Source: VXMT01 sp965204835 (GTDB lineage: Bacteria > Chloroflexota > Dehalococcoidia > UBA2979). From it: DNA of 64,000 bases. The stretch spans positions 806,001-870,000 of the forward strand of contig OZ242017.1 of assembly GCA_965204835.1 (NCBI GenBank), read 5' to 3'. The notes beneath the pieces were generated by a model. It saw only the letters and a list, made by a program, of their open reading frames with translations, had not been told where the DNA came from and did not search any database. Below are positions 49,080 through 58,948 of the stretch, in pieces (positions within the stretch are counted from its first letter, which is position 1; every line of letters begins with the position of its first letter). The position numbers were made by a program, and so were the translations under genes.

Positions 49080-49104
49080 TACCGCTGCCGTTTCGGCAGC
49101 GGTA
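49080..49104. terminator. 11-bp hairpin, second of the twin pair
   Basis: TACCGCTGCCG, loop TTT and its complement. The position fits termination of the leftward GNAT gene as well as backup for pyrE. Confidence 0.7.
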
Positions 49105-49156
49105 TTGACGGTGGTGGCCCCGGCCGGAGCCGGGGCGGGTTGCCGTGGAGTCGGCG

Positions 49157-49834
49157 CTAGATGCCCATGAACTCGCTTTGCGCGCTGAGCATCATCACGT
49201 CGATCTTCGCCTGGAACTCGTCCACGTCCAGGCTCATGATCTGGAGGTCGTGCAGCACTGAGTCACGGTCCATGACCTGGTTGCGCAGCCGCGCCTCGCG
49301 CTGGAAGCCCATGCGCGTGAACACCTTGATGGCGGCGCCCTGGTCCGTGGTCATCTGCGCGATCATCTTCTTCACGTCGCGTTCCCGCGCGATCGCGAAT
49401 GCCTGCTCGACCAGCAGCCGTCCGAGCCGCTTCGTGCGCATCGAGGCGTCGACGAGCACGCGCAGCTCGGCGATGTGCCGCGTCCAGCTCATGCGGTCCG
49501 AGTTGACGCCGGCGTAACCGACGATCGCCCCGTCGTGCGTGGCGATGACGGTGGTGTTGAAGCCGTCCTCGATGTCCTGCAACCAGGCGTCGACCACTGT
49601 GGGCTGCGTGATGTCGCGGCGCAGGAACAGTAGGTCGTGTACGGGCTGGGCCCGCGCGAACGTGACCATGGCGTCCCGGTCGCCACGCTCGAAGAACCGC
49701 AGCGTGATCTCAGTGCCGTCGAGGTTGAGGACGGCGGGGTATTCGAGCTTCTGGGCGGCCTGCGCGGCCGCCTGGTCGGCGACCTTCCAGCCGTGGCCTC
49801 CCAACGCTCGGCCTACCGATTGGAGCACTCCCAT
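49157..49834 (-). CDS. GNAT-family N-acetyltransferase
   Basis: This 225-residue protein has the GNAT fold: ITLRFFERGDRDAMVTFARA near residue 43, TTVIATHDGAIVGYAGV near 95, ELRVLVDASMRTKRLGRLLV (acetyl-CoA binding RxxGxG-like KRLGRLL) near 125 and KVFTRMGFQREARLRN near 175. The N-terminal 40 residues (ALGGHGWKVADQAAAQAAQK) and the long C-terminal tail are outside the domain. The substrate is unknown. It ends near the twin hairpins and starts at the ATG at 49834. Confidence 0.85.
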   Translation of the reverse strand: MGVLQSVGRALGGHGWKVADQAAAQAAQKLEYPAVLNLDGTEITLRFFERGDRDAMVTFARAQPVHDLLFLRRDITQPTVVDAWLQDIEDGFNTTVIATHDGAIVGYAGVNSDRMSWTRHIAELRVLVDASMRTKRLGRLLVEQAFAIARERDVKKMIAQMTTDQGAAIKVFTRMGFQREARLRNQVMDRDSVLHDLQIMSLDVDEFQAKIDVMMLSAQSEFMGI

Positions 49835-50031
49835 GATCGTCCTCCTCGTCCCGAACCCCCTCCGGGGCCGACGAGAACTCAGCCCCGATGCGGCAAGTAT
49901 GGTGCTCGCGGCATGGCATCACAACTCTGACGCGCACGCGAACATCGGGCCCGCCGACGGGTGACCGACATGCCGCCGCCCCACGCAATCCCGGTACCCT
50001 AGCCCTCGCACACCCGGGGGAGGCGCACGCC

Positions 50032-51228
50032 GTGGAGTGGTGGCCGGTCGCGAGCGGCGAGGCGTGGACGTGGGCGTGGCGCGCCTACCCGGGCGTCTGG
50101 CTGTTCGTCGGCGCGATCGCGGCGGGATACGTGCTCATCATCCGCGCCGAACAGGCGCGCGCGCGCCGGCGCGGCGAAGCCGGCGTCGAGGGCTTGCGCA
50201 TCGCCTGCTTCGCGGGCGGGCTGGCCCTGCTGTGGGTCTCGCTCGACTGGCCGCTGGGGCCGATGGCAGCCGGCTACCTGGCGACCGCGAACGCGGCGCA
50301 GGACCTGCTCGTCACGCTCGGCGCGGCGCCGCTGATGCTGCTCGGCCTGCCGCCTTCGAGGGATCGCCAGCGCCAGCCGCTGAGCGTGGTGGGCCGAGCC
50401 CGGAGCCTGCTCGGGCAGCCGATTATCGCCGCCGCCGTCTTCGGCATTGCGCTGATGGTCACGCACCTCCCGGACGTCGTCGACGCGCTGCGCCCGACCG
50501 CGCTGGGGTCGGCGGCCATCACCACGACGTGGCTGGTCTCGGCGGTCGTACTGTGGACGCCGCTGGCCGGGCCGCTCGCGGGACGGCACCGGTTGCCGTA
50601 CTTCGGCGCGCTCGTCTTCCTCGCGGTGCCGTTCGTGTTCCCGAAGATCGCCGGCGCGTTCTTCGTCTTCGCCGACGAGCCGCTGTACGCGGTCTACACC
50701 ACGGCTCCGCGCGTCTTCGACGACGTCTCGGCGATGCAGGACCAGCACGCGGCAGGCTTCGTGCTGTGGGTGATCGGCAGCCTCATGGTCGTCGCGGCGC
50801 TCGGGGCGCTGTTCCACCGCTGGTTCACCGAGGACCGCCGCATCGCCTCGCCCGCCAGCCTCGAGATCCCCGCCGACCCCCGCGCGGTCGACCTGCTGTT
50901 CGAGGTGCCCGGCGCGTGGGCCGCGCTGGAGCAGCTCGTGGCGAGCGTCGGGCAGGCGCTGCCCCGCGACCGCACCGGCGCCACGCTCGCCTTCGGCTAC
51001 CGCGACCGCATCGAGGACGCCGGCCACGCCGACGACCAAGGCGCCCCACCGACGCAGGTCATCCTCGAGCTCCACGTCTCACTCAGCGCGGCGGCCGAGG
51101 CGAGCATCGCGCAGCGCATCGAGGCGGACTATGGCGAGTACCTCGGCCGCCTCCCGCGCCGCCGACGCGACGGTATCGCGCGAGCGCTCGCGTTCCGGGT
51201 CGTGGGATACGGGAGCCGCGTGACGTAG
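50032..51228 (+). CDS. CtaG-type cytochrome c oxidase assembly protein with extra domain
   Basis: This 398-residue protein belongs to the caa3-type CtaG family that helps deliver copper to oxidase. Several membrane segments are visible: WLFVGAIAAGYVLIIRA, ACFAGGLALLWVSLDWPL, LVTLGAAPLMLLGL, TTTWLVSAVVLWTPLAGPL and FVLWVIGSLMVVAALGALF. HLPDVVDALRP and DQHAAGFVLW contain histidines typical of the family. From about residue 285 a soluble domain of some 115 residues follows (VDLLFEVPGAWAALEQLVAS) that I do not recognise. The GTG at 50032 is preceded by GGGGGAGG. No oxidase genes are close by. Confidence 0.8.
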   Translation: MEWWPVASGEAWTWAWRAYPGVWLFVGAIAAGYVLIIRAEQARARRRGEAGVEGLRIACFAGGLALLWVSLDWPLGPMAAGYLATANAAQDLLVTLGAAPLMLLGLPPSRDRQRQPLSVVGRARSLLGQPIIAAAVFGIALMVTHLPDVVDALRPTALGSAAITTTWLVSAVVLWTPLAGPLAGRHRLPYFGALVFLAVPFVFPKIAGAFFVFADEPLYAVYTTAPRVFDDVSAMQDQHAAGFVLWVIGSLMVVAALGALFHRWFTEDRRIASPASLEIPADPRAVDLLFEVPGAWAALEQLVASVGQALPRDRTGATLAFGYRDRIEDAGHADDQGAPPTQVILELHVSLSAAAEASIAQRIEADYGEYLGRLPRRRRDGIARALAFRVVGYGSRVT

Positions 51229-51282
51229 GGCTGTCCACCGGGCGGGCGGTGGTACGATCGGCGCCCGGACGAGGAGTCTGCG

Positions 51283-51546
51283 GTGCTTTACTTCCTCGCG
51301 ATGGTGTTGCCGCCGCTGGCCGTGCTGTTCACGGGCCGCAAGACGGCGGCGATCCTCAACATTCCGCTCACCCTCGCAGGCTGGCTGCCCGGGGTGCTGC
51401 ACGCCGTCCTCGTCGTCAACGAGCACAAGGCCGACCAGCGGGCGCAGCGCGACTTCTTCGCCGAGTTGCCCTCGCACATCATCGAGCGACTGTCGGAGCA
51501 GGGCGACGACGAGGACGAGGCGGTGGAGGTCGAGGACGAGGAGTAA
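51283..51546 (+). CDS. YqaE/Pmp3-family small membrane protein
   Basis: This 87-residue protein has the Pmp3 core: MLYFLAMVLPPLAVLFTGRK, then AILNIPLTLAGWLPGVLHAVLVV, giving two membrane helices. Members help keep membrane potential under salt or cold stress. It carries a longer acidic tail than usual (EQGDDEDEAVEVEDEE). The GTG start at 51283 follows GAGGAG. It is probably transcribed separately; TACGAT at 51252-51257 may be its -10. Confidence 0.85.
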   Translation: MLYFLAMVLPPLAVLFTGRKTAAILNIPLTLAGWLPGVLHAVLVVNEHKADQRAQRDFFAELPSHIIERLSEQGDDEDEAVEVEDEE

Positions 51547-51564
51547 GCCGTCCGGCCTGGGACA

Positions 51565-51589
51565 GCGGGGCCGAAGGGTTCGGCCCCGC
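51565..51589 (+). terminator. 11-bp hairpin in a 327-bp gene-free gap
   Basis: GCGGGGCCGAA, loop GGG and its exact complement stand 18 bp after the YqaE stop. The remaining gap to 51873 has no gene; it holds two CTCGTTA copies at 51724-51742, near a possible promoter of the CoA-transferase genes. Confidence 0.7.
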
Positions 51590-51873
51590 CGTCCACCGGG
51601 GGTTGGGATGCGGCGCAACAGGGGCGTTCGCCCCGCATCCCCTGCACGGGGCCGCGCCGGGGGAGGCGCGGAGTGCATGTGTCCGTTGCGGTGTGCGCGC
51701 CGGACACGTGCAGGGTGATCCCTGCTCGTTAACGGCTCGTTAGACGGTATCGACGTGTTCGTCGCCGGTTCCGGCGCCCGTGGCCGCCCGCAGCGGCTCG
51801 GGATGCTTGACAGCCTCGCCGCCGCAGTTGAGGCTCCCGCCATGGCGCGTTCGCACGCGCGAGGAGGAGCCAC

Positions 51874-53142
51874 ATGACGATCTCGACCGAGCGAACCTCG
51901 TCGCTGCCGACCGAGACGGCCGACGGGCGGCCGCTACCCCTTGCCGGCGTCCGGGTCGTCGACTTCACGTGGATCGTCGCCGGGCCGCAGGCGACGCGAA
52001 TCCTCGCCGACTTCGGCGCGGACATCGTCAAGGTCGAGAACGAGAGCCACCTCGACTCGGTGCGCATGGGCGGCAACCCGGCCGAGGAGTCGCACCGCTT
52101 CAACGTCTCCGGGCTCTTCAACAACCTCAACCGCAACAAGCGCAGCCTGACCGTCAACCTCTTCCACCCGCGCGGCCGCGAGCTCCTCGAGGAACTCATC
52201 GCGGGCGCCGACGCGGTCACGGAGAACTTCAGCCCCGGCGCGTTCGAGCGCATGGGCTTCGGCTGGGACCGCCTGCGCGAGCTCAACCCGAACATCATCT
52301 ACATGTCGCTGTCCGGCTTCGGGCACCTCGGGCGCGACGCGTCCTACGTGACGTGGGGGCCGACGGCGCAGGCCATCTCCGGCCTGACCTACCTCTCCGG
52401 CCTCCCGGACCAGCCGCCCGCGGGCTGGGGCTACTCCTACCTCGACCACTCGGCCGGCTACTACGGCGCGATCGCGTTGCTGCTGGCGCTGCGCAAGCGG
52501 TCGCGCGAGGGCGGCCCGCTGCGCGTCGACCTCTCGCAGGCGGAGACGGGCATGGTCATGACCGGCGCGCAGATGCTGGACGCGCAGGTCAACAACCGGC
52601 CGTCGCAGCGCTCCGGCAACCTGCTGCCGTACCCCGAGATCGCCCCGCACAACACCTACCGCTGCGCAGGCGACGACCGCTGGATCGCGCTCGCCGTCGA
52701 GACCGACGAGCACTGGGCCGCGCTCTGCGACGTGCTCGGGGCAGACGACCTCGCCTCCGACCCGCGCTTCGGCACCAACGGCGGGCGCGTAGAGGCGCGC
52801 GAGGAGCTGGACGCGGCCATCGACGCGCTCACGCGCGGCTGGGACACGCGCGAGCTGATGTACGCGCTCCAGGCGCGCGGCGTCCCGGCGGGCGTCGCCC
52901 AGACCACCGAGGACAAGATGGAGCTGGACCCGCAGCTCGCCGCGCGCGGCTTCTACCCACGCGCCATGCACCCCATCCTCGGCGAGCATCGCTACGAGGC
53001 GCTCCCGTTCCACATGCAACGCTTCGGCTGGCAGGTGCGCCGCGGCGCGCCGCTGCTCAGCGAGCACAGCGACGAGGTGCTCGCCGAGCTCGGCTGCGAC
53101 GAGGACGAGATCGCCCGGCTGCGCGAGGAGCTGGCGATATGA
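51874..53142 (+). CDS. CaiB/BaiF (family III) CoA-transferase, first subunit or enzyme
   Basis: This 422-residue protein has family III CoA-transferase features: LAGVRVVDFTWIVAGPQATR near residue 24, ILADFGADIVKVENE, NNLNRNKRSLTVNL, YMSLSGFGHLG and a C-terminal half with ARGVPAGVAQTTEDKME near residue 330. The catalytic region reads RVDLSQAETGM near residue 222, where Glu occupies the place of the usual Asp. The acyl-CoA substrate is unknown. It overlaps the next, related gene by four bases (ATGA), so the two are probably co-translated and may form a heterodimer. Confidence 0.9.
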   Translation: MTISTERTSSLPTETADGRPLPLAGVRVVDFTWIVAGPQATRILADFGADIVKVENESHLDSVRMGGNPAEESHRFNVSGLFNNLNRNKRSLTVNLFHPRGRELLEELIAGADAVTENFSPGAFERMGFGWDRLRELNPNIIYMSLSGFGHLGRDASYVTWGPTAQAISGLTYLSGLPDQPPAGWGYSYLDHSAGYYGAIALLLALRKRSREGGPLRVDLSQAETGMVMTGAQMLDAQVNNRPSQRSGNLLPYPEIAPHNTYRCAGDDRWIALAVETDEHWAALCDVLGADDLASDPRFGTNGGRVEAREELDAAIDALTRGWDTRELMYALQARGVPAGVAQTTEDKMELDPQLAARGFYPRAMHPILGEHRYEALPFHMQRFGWQVRRGAPLLSEHSDEVLAELGCDEDEIARLREELAI

Positions 53143-54398
53143 GCACCGGTGCCGAAGGACTGCGCATCATCGAGATCGGCGACCTCGGCGAGGTCGCCGG
53201 GAAGCTGCTCGCCGACGCGGGCGCCGACGTGATCCGCGTCGAGCCGCCCGGCGGGGCGCCCGCCCGCCACACCGGCCCGTTCCCGGGCGACCGCCCGGAC
53301 ACGAACAGCTCGCTGCACTGGGCGCACTTCAACACCAGCAAGCGCGGCATCACGCTCGACATCGAGACCGCCGACGGCCTCGCGCTGTGGTGGAAGCTTG
53401 TCGACGGGGCCGACGCGGTCATCGACGGCGCCGGTCACGGCGCGCTCGACGCCGCGGGCGCGGGCTGGGAGGAGGCCGCGCGCCGCTTCGACGGCAAGCG
53501 GCTCGTTTGGTGCTCCGTCACGCCGTTCGGGCGCGAGGGGCCGTGGGCGGACTGGGCCTCGAACGACCTGGTCCAGATCGCCCTCGGCGGGCCGATGATG
53601 AGCACCGGCTACGACGACCACGAGTTGCCGCCGATCCGCGGCGGCTACGACCACTCGCTGTGGATGGGCGGGGAGTACGCGACCATCGCCATCCTCGGCG
53701 CGACCGCGGGCTTCGAGGCCGGGCTCGCCGACGGGCCCGAGCTCGTCGACCTCTCGATCCACGAGTGCGTGAGCTGCACCGTGGAGGGCGCGTTCCCGAA
53801 CTGGGAGTACGACGGCCGGCTCGTGCAGCGCCAGACCGGGCGGCACTCCTCGCCGGACCCGACGCCCGCGTGGCAGTTCCCGAGCGCCGACGGGCCATAC
53901 ATGAACGTCATCGGCGGCGGGCTGCCTCGCTCGGAGCAGGGGCTCAACGACGTGCTCGACTGGATGGAGCGGCTCGGCCAGGTCGGGGACCTGCGCGACC
54001 CGAAGTACCGCGAGGCGATCCACGCCTCGCCGATGTCGCCGAACCCGGACCGCCGCCACTTCTCGGAGGCGATCCAGGCCTTCATCGGCTCGCTGAACGC
54101 GGAGGACAGCTACCGCGGCGCGCAGGACCTGCACCAGCCATGGGCCGTGGTCCGCGCGCCCGAGGACAACCTGGACGACCCGCACTGGACCGACCGCGGC
54201 ACATTCGCGGAGGTCGAGGTGCCCGGCCACCCGGAGCCCGTGCGCGTGCCGACCGCCCCGTACCGCTTCGACGGCGTCACCCGCCAGGTGCGCCGCCGCG
54301 CGCCGATGCTGGGCGAGCACAACCACGAGGTCTACGCGGGCGAGCTCGGCGTGGGCGAGACGGAGATCCTGCGGCTGGCGCAGATCCGCGCGATCTAG
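53139..54398 (+). CDS. CaiB/BaiF (family III) CoA-transferase, second subunit
   Basis: This 419-residue paralogue of the preceding protein starts GLRIIEIGDLGEVAGKLLAD with LLADAGADVIRVEPP, HFNTSKRGITLDI, LVWCSVTPFGREGPWADW and VDLSIHECVSC in the catalytic position, again with Glu. Its N-terminal segment lacks the arginine/proline signature of the first protein. The pair may act as a heterodimer, one part catalytic and one structural. The start ATG at 53139 overlaps the preceding stop. The metabolic role is unknown. Confidence 0.88.
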   Translation: MSTGAEGLRIIEIGDLGEVAGKLLADAGADVIRVEPPGGAPARHTGPFPGDRPDTNSSLHWAHFNTSKRGITLDIETADGLALWWKLVDGADAVIDGAGHGALDAAGAGWEEAARRFDGKRLVWCSVTPFGREGPWADWASNDLVQIALGGPMMSTGYDDHELPPIRGGYDHSLWMGGEYATIAILGATAGFEAGLADGPELVDLSIHECVSCTVEGAFPNWEYDGRLVQRQTGRHSSPDPTPAWQFPSADGPYMNVIGGGLPRSEQGLNDVLDWMERLGQVGDLRDPKYREAIHASPMSPNPDRRHFSEAIQAFIGSLNAEDSYRGAQDLHQPWAVVRAPEDNLDDPHWTDRGTFAEVEVPGHPEPVRVPTAPYRFDGVTRQVRRRAPMLGEHNHEVYAGELGVGETEILRLAQIRAI

Positions 54399-54405
54399 CC
54401 CGTTT

Positions 54406-54423
54406 GGGTTAACCGGGTTTAAC
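54406..54423 (+). promoter_or_regulatory. Direct repeats GGGTTAAC / GGGTTTAAC before the response regulator
   Basis: The two units begin 9 bp apart, near one helical turn, at 54406-54413 and 54415-54423, about 45 bp before the response-regulator ATG. This is typical of a Pho-type autoregulatory site. Confidence 0.45.
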
Positions 54424-54467
54424 GGGTGCGCCTTGCGGCGCCCGTTCGCGGAGCCCACACTGGCGAC

Positions 54468-55159
<692 letters not shown>

Positions 55160-55163
<4 letters not shown>

Positions 55164-56422
55164 GTACCGCGCGCTGGATCGCCCTCACGTTCGCCACGGT
55201 CGCCGTCGTGGGGACGTTCGCGCTCCCCCAGGGTCCGGCCGCCGTGATCGCGATCATCGCCGTGCTCGGCCTGCTCGGCGTCACGCTGCGCACGGGCGCA
55301 CGCGGTGCTCAGCCGGCCGCAGACCCGCTGCCGCCTCGCACGCCCGTGCCCGCCCAGCCCAGCCCGGCGGCCGCGTGGGGTGGCGTCCTCGACGTGCTGC
55401 CCCTCGGCATCGCGCTGCTCGACGAGGAGTTGACGGTGCTCAGCGCGAACCCGGCCTTCGCGGACCTCGTCGGTCACCCGCTCGACGAGGTGATCGGGGC
55501 GTCGCTGATCCGCGCCACGCGCGAGTACGACCTCGTGACCACCGCCCGCGAGCGGCCCGCCGGGGAGCGCGAGGTGCAGCTGGCCGGCGGGCGGCACGTG
55601 CGCGTCCGCGTCGCGCCGCTCTCGCTGCCGGTGCTCGACGGCCGGGCCACCCTCGTGCTGTGCATCGAGGACGTCACCGCCCTGTACGACGCGCAGCGCG
55701 CCCGGACGGACCTGGTCGCGAACCTCTCGCACGAGCTGCGCACCCCCATCTCCGGAGCGCGCGCCATCGCCGAGACACTCCAGTCCGCCTCCGACGACCC
55801 CGCGGACCGCGAGCGCTTCCTCGGGCTCCTCAACGAGGAGCTCGAGCGCATGGGCGACCTGGTCCAGCGCATGCTGCGGCTGGCGCAGCTCGAGTCCGAG
55901 CGCGAGCCGCTCGACCTCGAAGCGGTCGCGCCGTCGTCGCTCCTCGAGACAGCCGCCGAGCGCTTCGGCCCCGTGGCGGGCCGCCAGGACGTACGCATCG
56001 AGGTGGAGCAGGCGGCCTCGGAGGCCGTGCAGGCGAACCCCGCGCGCGCCGGCGAGGTGCTGGCCAACCTGCTGGACAACGCCCTGCGGCACACCCCGCC
56101 GGGCTCGCGCATCACCCTCGCCGCCTTCGCAAGTGACGGGCCGGACGCCGGGGCCGTGCGGTTCGAGGTGCGCGACGAGGGCCCGGGCATCCTGCCGCAG
56201 GAGCGCGACCGCGTCTTCGAGCGCTTCTACACCGGCGACGCCTCGCGCGAGGGGGGCTCGCACACCGGCCTCGGGCTGGCGATTGCGCGGCGGCTCGTGC
56301 AGCAGCAGGGTGGGCGCATCTGGGTGGCCGACCGCACGCCGGGCGCGACGCTGTGCTTCACCCTCGCACGCGCCGACGGGACGGCCGCCGCCGGTGACGG
56401 CGCCGAGGGCGCGCCGGGTTAG
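55160..56422 (+). CDS. PhoR-like sensor histidine kinase
   Basis: This 420-residue kinase has two closely spaced membrane segments (ALTFATVAVVGTFALPQG and VIAIIAVLGLLGVTL) and almost no external loop. A PAS domain (residues 75-180: LLDEELTVLSANPAFADLVG) follows, then HisKA with the phospho-His in VANLSHELRTPISGARAIAE near residue 195. The ATPase has LLDNALRHTPPGSRITL (N box) and VRDEGPGILPQERDRVFERF with GGSHTGLGLAIARRLV. It starts at GTG 55160, overlapping the regulator's stop. The short external part suggests it senses via the membrane or PAS. Confidence 0.92.
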
Positions 56423-56510
56423 GTCCTGCCTAAACTTGGCGGAAGAAGTGTAGGCTCCGCGCTGGGTAGGGGAACTTCCGGCGCGACTGGTGGCGCTGGC
56501 CTCGCCTGGA

Positions 56511-56540
56511 GAGTGCCCCGGTCACCCGACCGGGGCACTC
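56511..56540 (+). terminator. 13-bp hairpin terminator after the kinase gene
   Basis: GAGTGCCCCGGTC, loop ACCC and its complement lie 89 bp past the kinase stop. It is a strong stem, though a clear T tract is missing. Confidence 0.75.
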
Positions 56541-56841
56541 GGCCATTCCTTCCGCAGGCGCTGACTGACCCTGCTATAGTCCGCAAGCTCACTACCGCAT
56601 CCCTCCACCAGCGCTCACACTTACGGCGTGTGGATTCCTTGGCGAGATGCGCGCCGATGGGCTCGTCGTATCGGCAAATTGGGGCGACGGAGTTGCCGGA
56701 TGCCGAGGAACTTTGCACATTCAACGTTCACGCGAGGCCGCTATTGGCAGAATGGTGAGCGCTGACCGCGTGTCGGCCTTGGTCTACGCGCTCACCTTGG
56801 CGATCCTTGTGACAAGCAGGGACTAGCGAAGGACCAGCCAA
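56541..56841. other. 300-bp gap before an accessory gene pair
   Basis: No convincing gene is seen. GCTATAGTCC at 56571-56580 resembles a -10 element. GC content falls here, as in the following two genes. Confidence 0.45.
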
Positions 56842-57030
56842 ATGACGGATCTGAACCCCTTGCTGCAGGCGATCGACCGACAGACGCGCACGCTTGAGTG
56901 GATGGAGTTCGCCCGACTGTATGAGCTACTCCAAGTGCAGCCGATGCGCGCCGGGGGCTCGGGCGAACTTCTCCTCCAGCGCCGGATGCAAGAACTCGAG
57001 AGAAAACTGACCATTGCTATGGTCAGGTAG
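56842..57030 (+). CDS. Small hypothetical protein, accessory
   Basis: This 62-residue helical protein (NPLLQAIDRQTRTLEWMEFA, then LLLQRRMQELERKLTIAM) is not recognised. GAAGGA lies before the ATG. It is 8 bp before the next gene and probably co-transcribed with it. It reads as an amphipathic helix bundle or adaptor. Confidence 0.5.
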   Translation: MTDLNPLLQAIDRQTRTLEWMEFARLYELLQVQPMRAGGSGELLLQRRMQELERKLTIAMVR

Positions 57031-57038
57031 TCACCACC

Positions 57039-57626
57039 GTGGAAGTGTTTCTCGAAAGCCCCGGCAAGTCGAGCGACACCCTCACGATCGTCACGGTCGG
57101 GGCCGCCTTTGCCGGTGCCGTCTTCGCCGTCTGGTTCACGCACTTCCTCGCGGGTGAGCGGAGAAGGAGGGAGGCGCTAGCTACGCTGCTGAGCCTTCAG
57201 GAGAGGCTTACCGGCGCGAGGGTGATCGCGGAGAACGCGCGAACCATGGAACTGACTGAGGCCGAGAACACTCGCGTCACTGAGATCATCGGGGGGCCGA
57301 TCGTCCACGACCACATTCTCGAACTCGACAACCGACTCAGCATCAAGGAGCTACAGGCGCTCGGGATGTGGCTGTTCTTCGCGCCGTTGTGGTGGCAGCA
57401 CTGGTTGGAAGGGGACGACCGCGGCTGGTTAGAGTTAGCGATCGAGTCCATCTATCGCTCACAGCGATTGATCGGGCTCGCGATCGACATGACCCCTCGC
57501 GGTACTCGGCTCCGTCACCCTAGCCGGTGGTGGAAGATGAGGCAGGAACGAAAAAGCCTCGTAGATAGCTTAAGCATCACAATTCAGCCAGGGGTCGATG
57601 TCGACGGACCTGCTACAGGGCCCTAG
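57039..57626 (+). CDS. Hypothetical membrane protein, accessory
   Basis: This 195-residue protein has one hydrophobic segment near residue 20 (IVTVGAAFAGAVFAVWFTHF) and a hydrophilic helical region with EALATLLSLQERLTGARVIA. LGMWLFFAPLWWQHWLEGDD near residue 108 is Trp-rich. No family is recognised. Its GTG start at 57039 follows the small gene. GC content is lower than in neighbours. It could be part of a small acquired island that replaced or interrupted chromosomal DNA. Confidence 0.55.
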   Translation: MEVFLESPGKSSDTLTIVTVGAAFAGAVFAVWFTHFLAGERRRREALATLLSLQERLTGARVIAENARTMELTEAENTRVTEIIGGPIVHDHILELDNRLSIKELQALGMWLFFAPLWWQHWLEGDDRGWLELAIESIYRSQRLIGLAIDMTPRGTRLRHPSRWWKMRQERKSLVDSLSITIQPGVDVDGPATGP

Positions 57627-57638
57627 TTTCGACAGCAC

Positions 57639-58928
57639 CTAGGCCTCGGAGGCGACGGCGACGGGTTCGGGGCGCTCGCGGAAGTTGCCGGTGGTCACCA
57701 GCGCACGCACCTCGGGCAGCAGCATCGCCGCGGCGACGAAGCCCACCGTCCAGATCGCGCCCGGCACGATCGTCAGCAGCCGCACGCCGATGCCGTCCGA
57801 GAGCCAGCCGAAGCCGAAGTTCAGGAACGCCATGTGTCCCGCGGCCAGCACCACGTACAGCGACATGACCCGCCCGCGGAACTCGTCGGGCGTAATGCGC
57901 TGCACGAACGTCGCCGACATCGCCATGTAGCTCGCCTGCGTCGCCCCCGCGAGGACGCCCCCGGTGACGGCCAGGTAGGGCGTGGTGGCGAAGCCGATCA
58001 CGAACATGGCGAGGCCGCTGCCCACGCCGATGATGAAGAACATGCGCCCCATCGCCGCGTCGCTGCGCAGCATCGAGACGATCAGCGTCCCGATGATCGA
58101 ACCCACCCCGATGCCGACGATGATCCCGCTGTACGTCTCCTCGGCGCCTCCGACGAGCGTCGCGAGCGTCGGCATCATCGAGTCGAACGCCATCGTCGCG
58201 CCACAGTGGAAGCCGACGAGCACGAGCATGACCATCACGCGTGGGTCGCGCTCGATGTAGCGCACGCCCTCGATGACGTCGCGGTAGACGCCGCCGATCG
58301 CGAACGCGGACTCGGCGCCGGCAGGCCTCGCCGGGCTGCGGTACTCGAGCCGCACGAGCTGCTGCAGGGCGAGCGCGAGGAATGCGCCCGAGAGGATGAA
58401 GACCGCCCCCGGACCGAACGTGGTCAGCAGCGCGCCGCCGAGGAGCGGCCCCGCGATGCGCGAGCCGTGGCGCGTGATGCCGGACAGCGCGACCGCGTTG
58501 AGCAGGTGCTCCTGCGGGACGACGTTCGGGATGATCGCCTGCTCCGCGGGCGTCCCGAACGCGCGCGCCATGCCGCCGATGATCGCGAAGACGAGCACAT
58601 GCCACGCCTCGACGAACCCGGCGAAGGTGATCGCCGCGAGGGCGACCGCGGCGACGATGCCGACCGCGTCGGCGATGATGGCCATGAGCCGCCGGTCGGC
58701 GCGGTCGGCGAGCGCGCCGCCGATGGGGCCGAACACGGTCATCTGGATCATGCCGGCGAAGGTGACCGCGCCGACCCAGAGGCCCTGACCGGTCAGCTCA
58801 TAGACGAGCCATCCGCGGGCGAGCAGCATGGTCCAGAACGACGCCGACGCGAAGAAGGCGTTCCAGAAGACCCGGCGAAAGTCGGCGTACAGCAGCGACG
58901 GATGCCGCTCCGTGACGTACGTGAGCAT
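57639..58928 (-). CDS. MFS exporter (EntS-like)
   Basis: This 429-residue major facilitator has about 12 hydrophobic segments. Family marks are GPIGGALADRADRRLMAIIAD (motif A-like) near residue 75, VPQEHLLNAVALSGITRHGS near 140 and TPDEFRGRVMSLYVVLAAGH near 335. MFS_3/EntS members export siderophores or other small molecules, but the substrate here is unknown. TACACT ends 6 nt before the ATG, suggesting a leaderless transcript. Confidence 0.9.
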   Translation of the reverse strand: MLTYVTERHPSLLYADFRRVFWNAFFASASFWTMLLARGWLVYELTGQGLWVGAVTFAGMIQMTVFGPIGGALADRADRRLMAIIADAVGIVAAVALAAITFAGFVEAWHVLVFAIIGGMARAFGTPAEQAIIPNVVPQEHLLNAVALSGITRHGSRIAGPLLGGALLTTFGPGAVFILSGAFLALALQQLVRLEYRSPARPAGAESAFAIGGVYRDVIEGVRYIERDPRVMVMLVLVGFHCGATMAFDSMMPTLATLVGGAEETYSGIIVGIGVGSIIGTLIVSMLRSDAAMGRMFFIIGVGSGLAMFVIGFATTPYLAVTGGVLAGATQASYMAMSATFVQRITPDEFRGRVMSLYVVLAAGHMAFLNFGFGWLSDGIGVRLLTIVPGAIWTVGFVAAAMLLPEVRALVTTGNFRERPEPVAVASEA

Positions 58929-58934
58929 TGCGGT

Positions 58935-58940
58935 AGTGTA
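58935..58940 (-). promoter_or_regulatory. -10 element TACACT six bases before the MFS start
   Basis: The hexamer ends 6 nt before the start codon and no Shine-Dalgarno sequence is present, which fits leaderless initiation. Confidence 0.45.
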
Positions 58941-58948
58941 CCGCCCCT

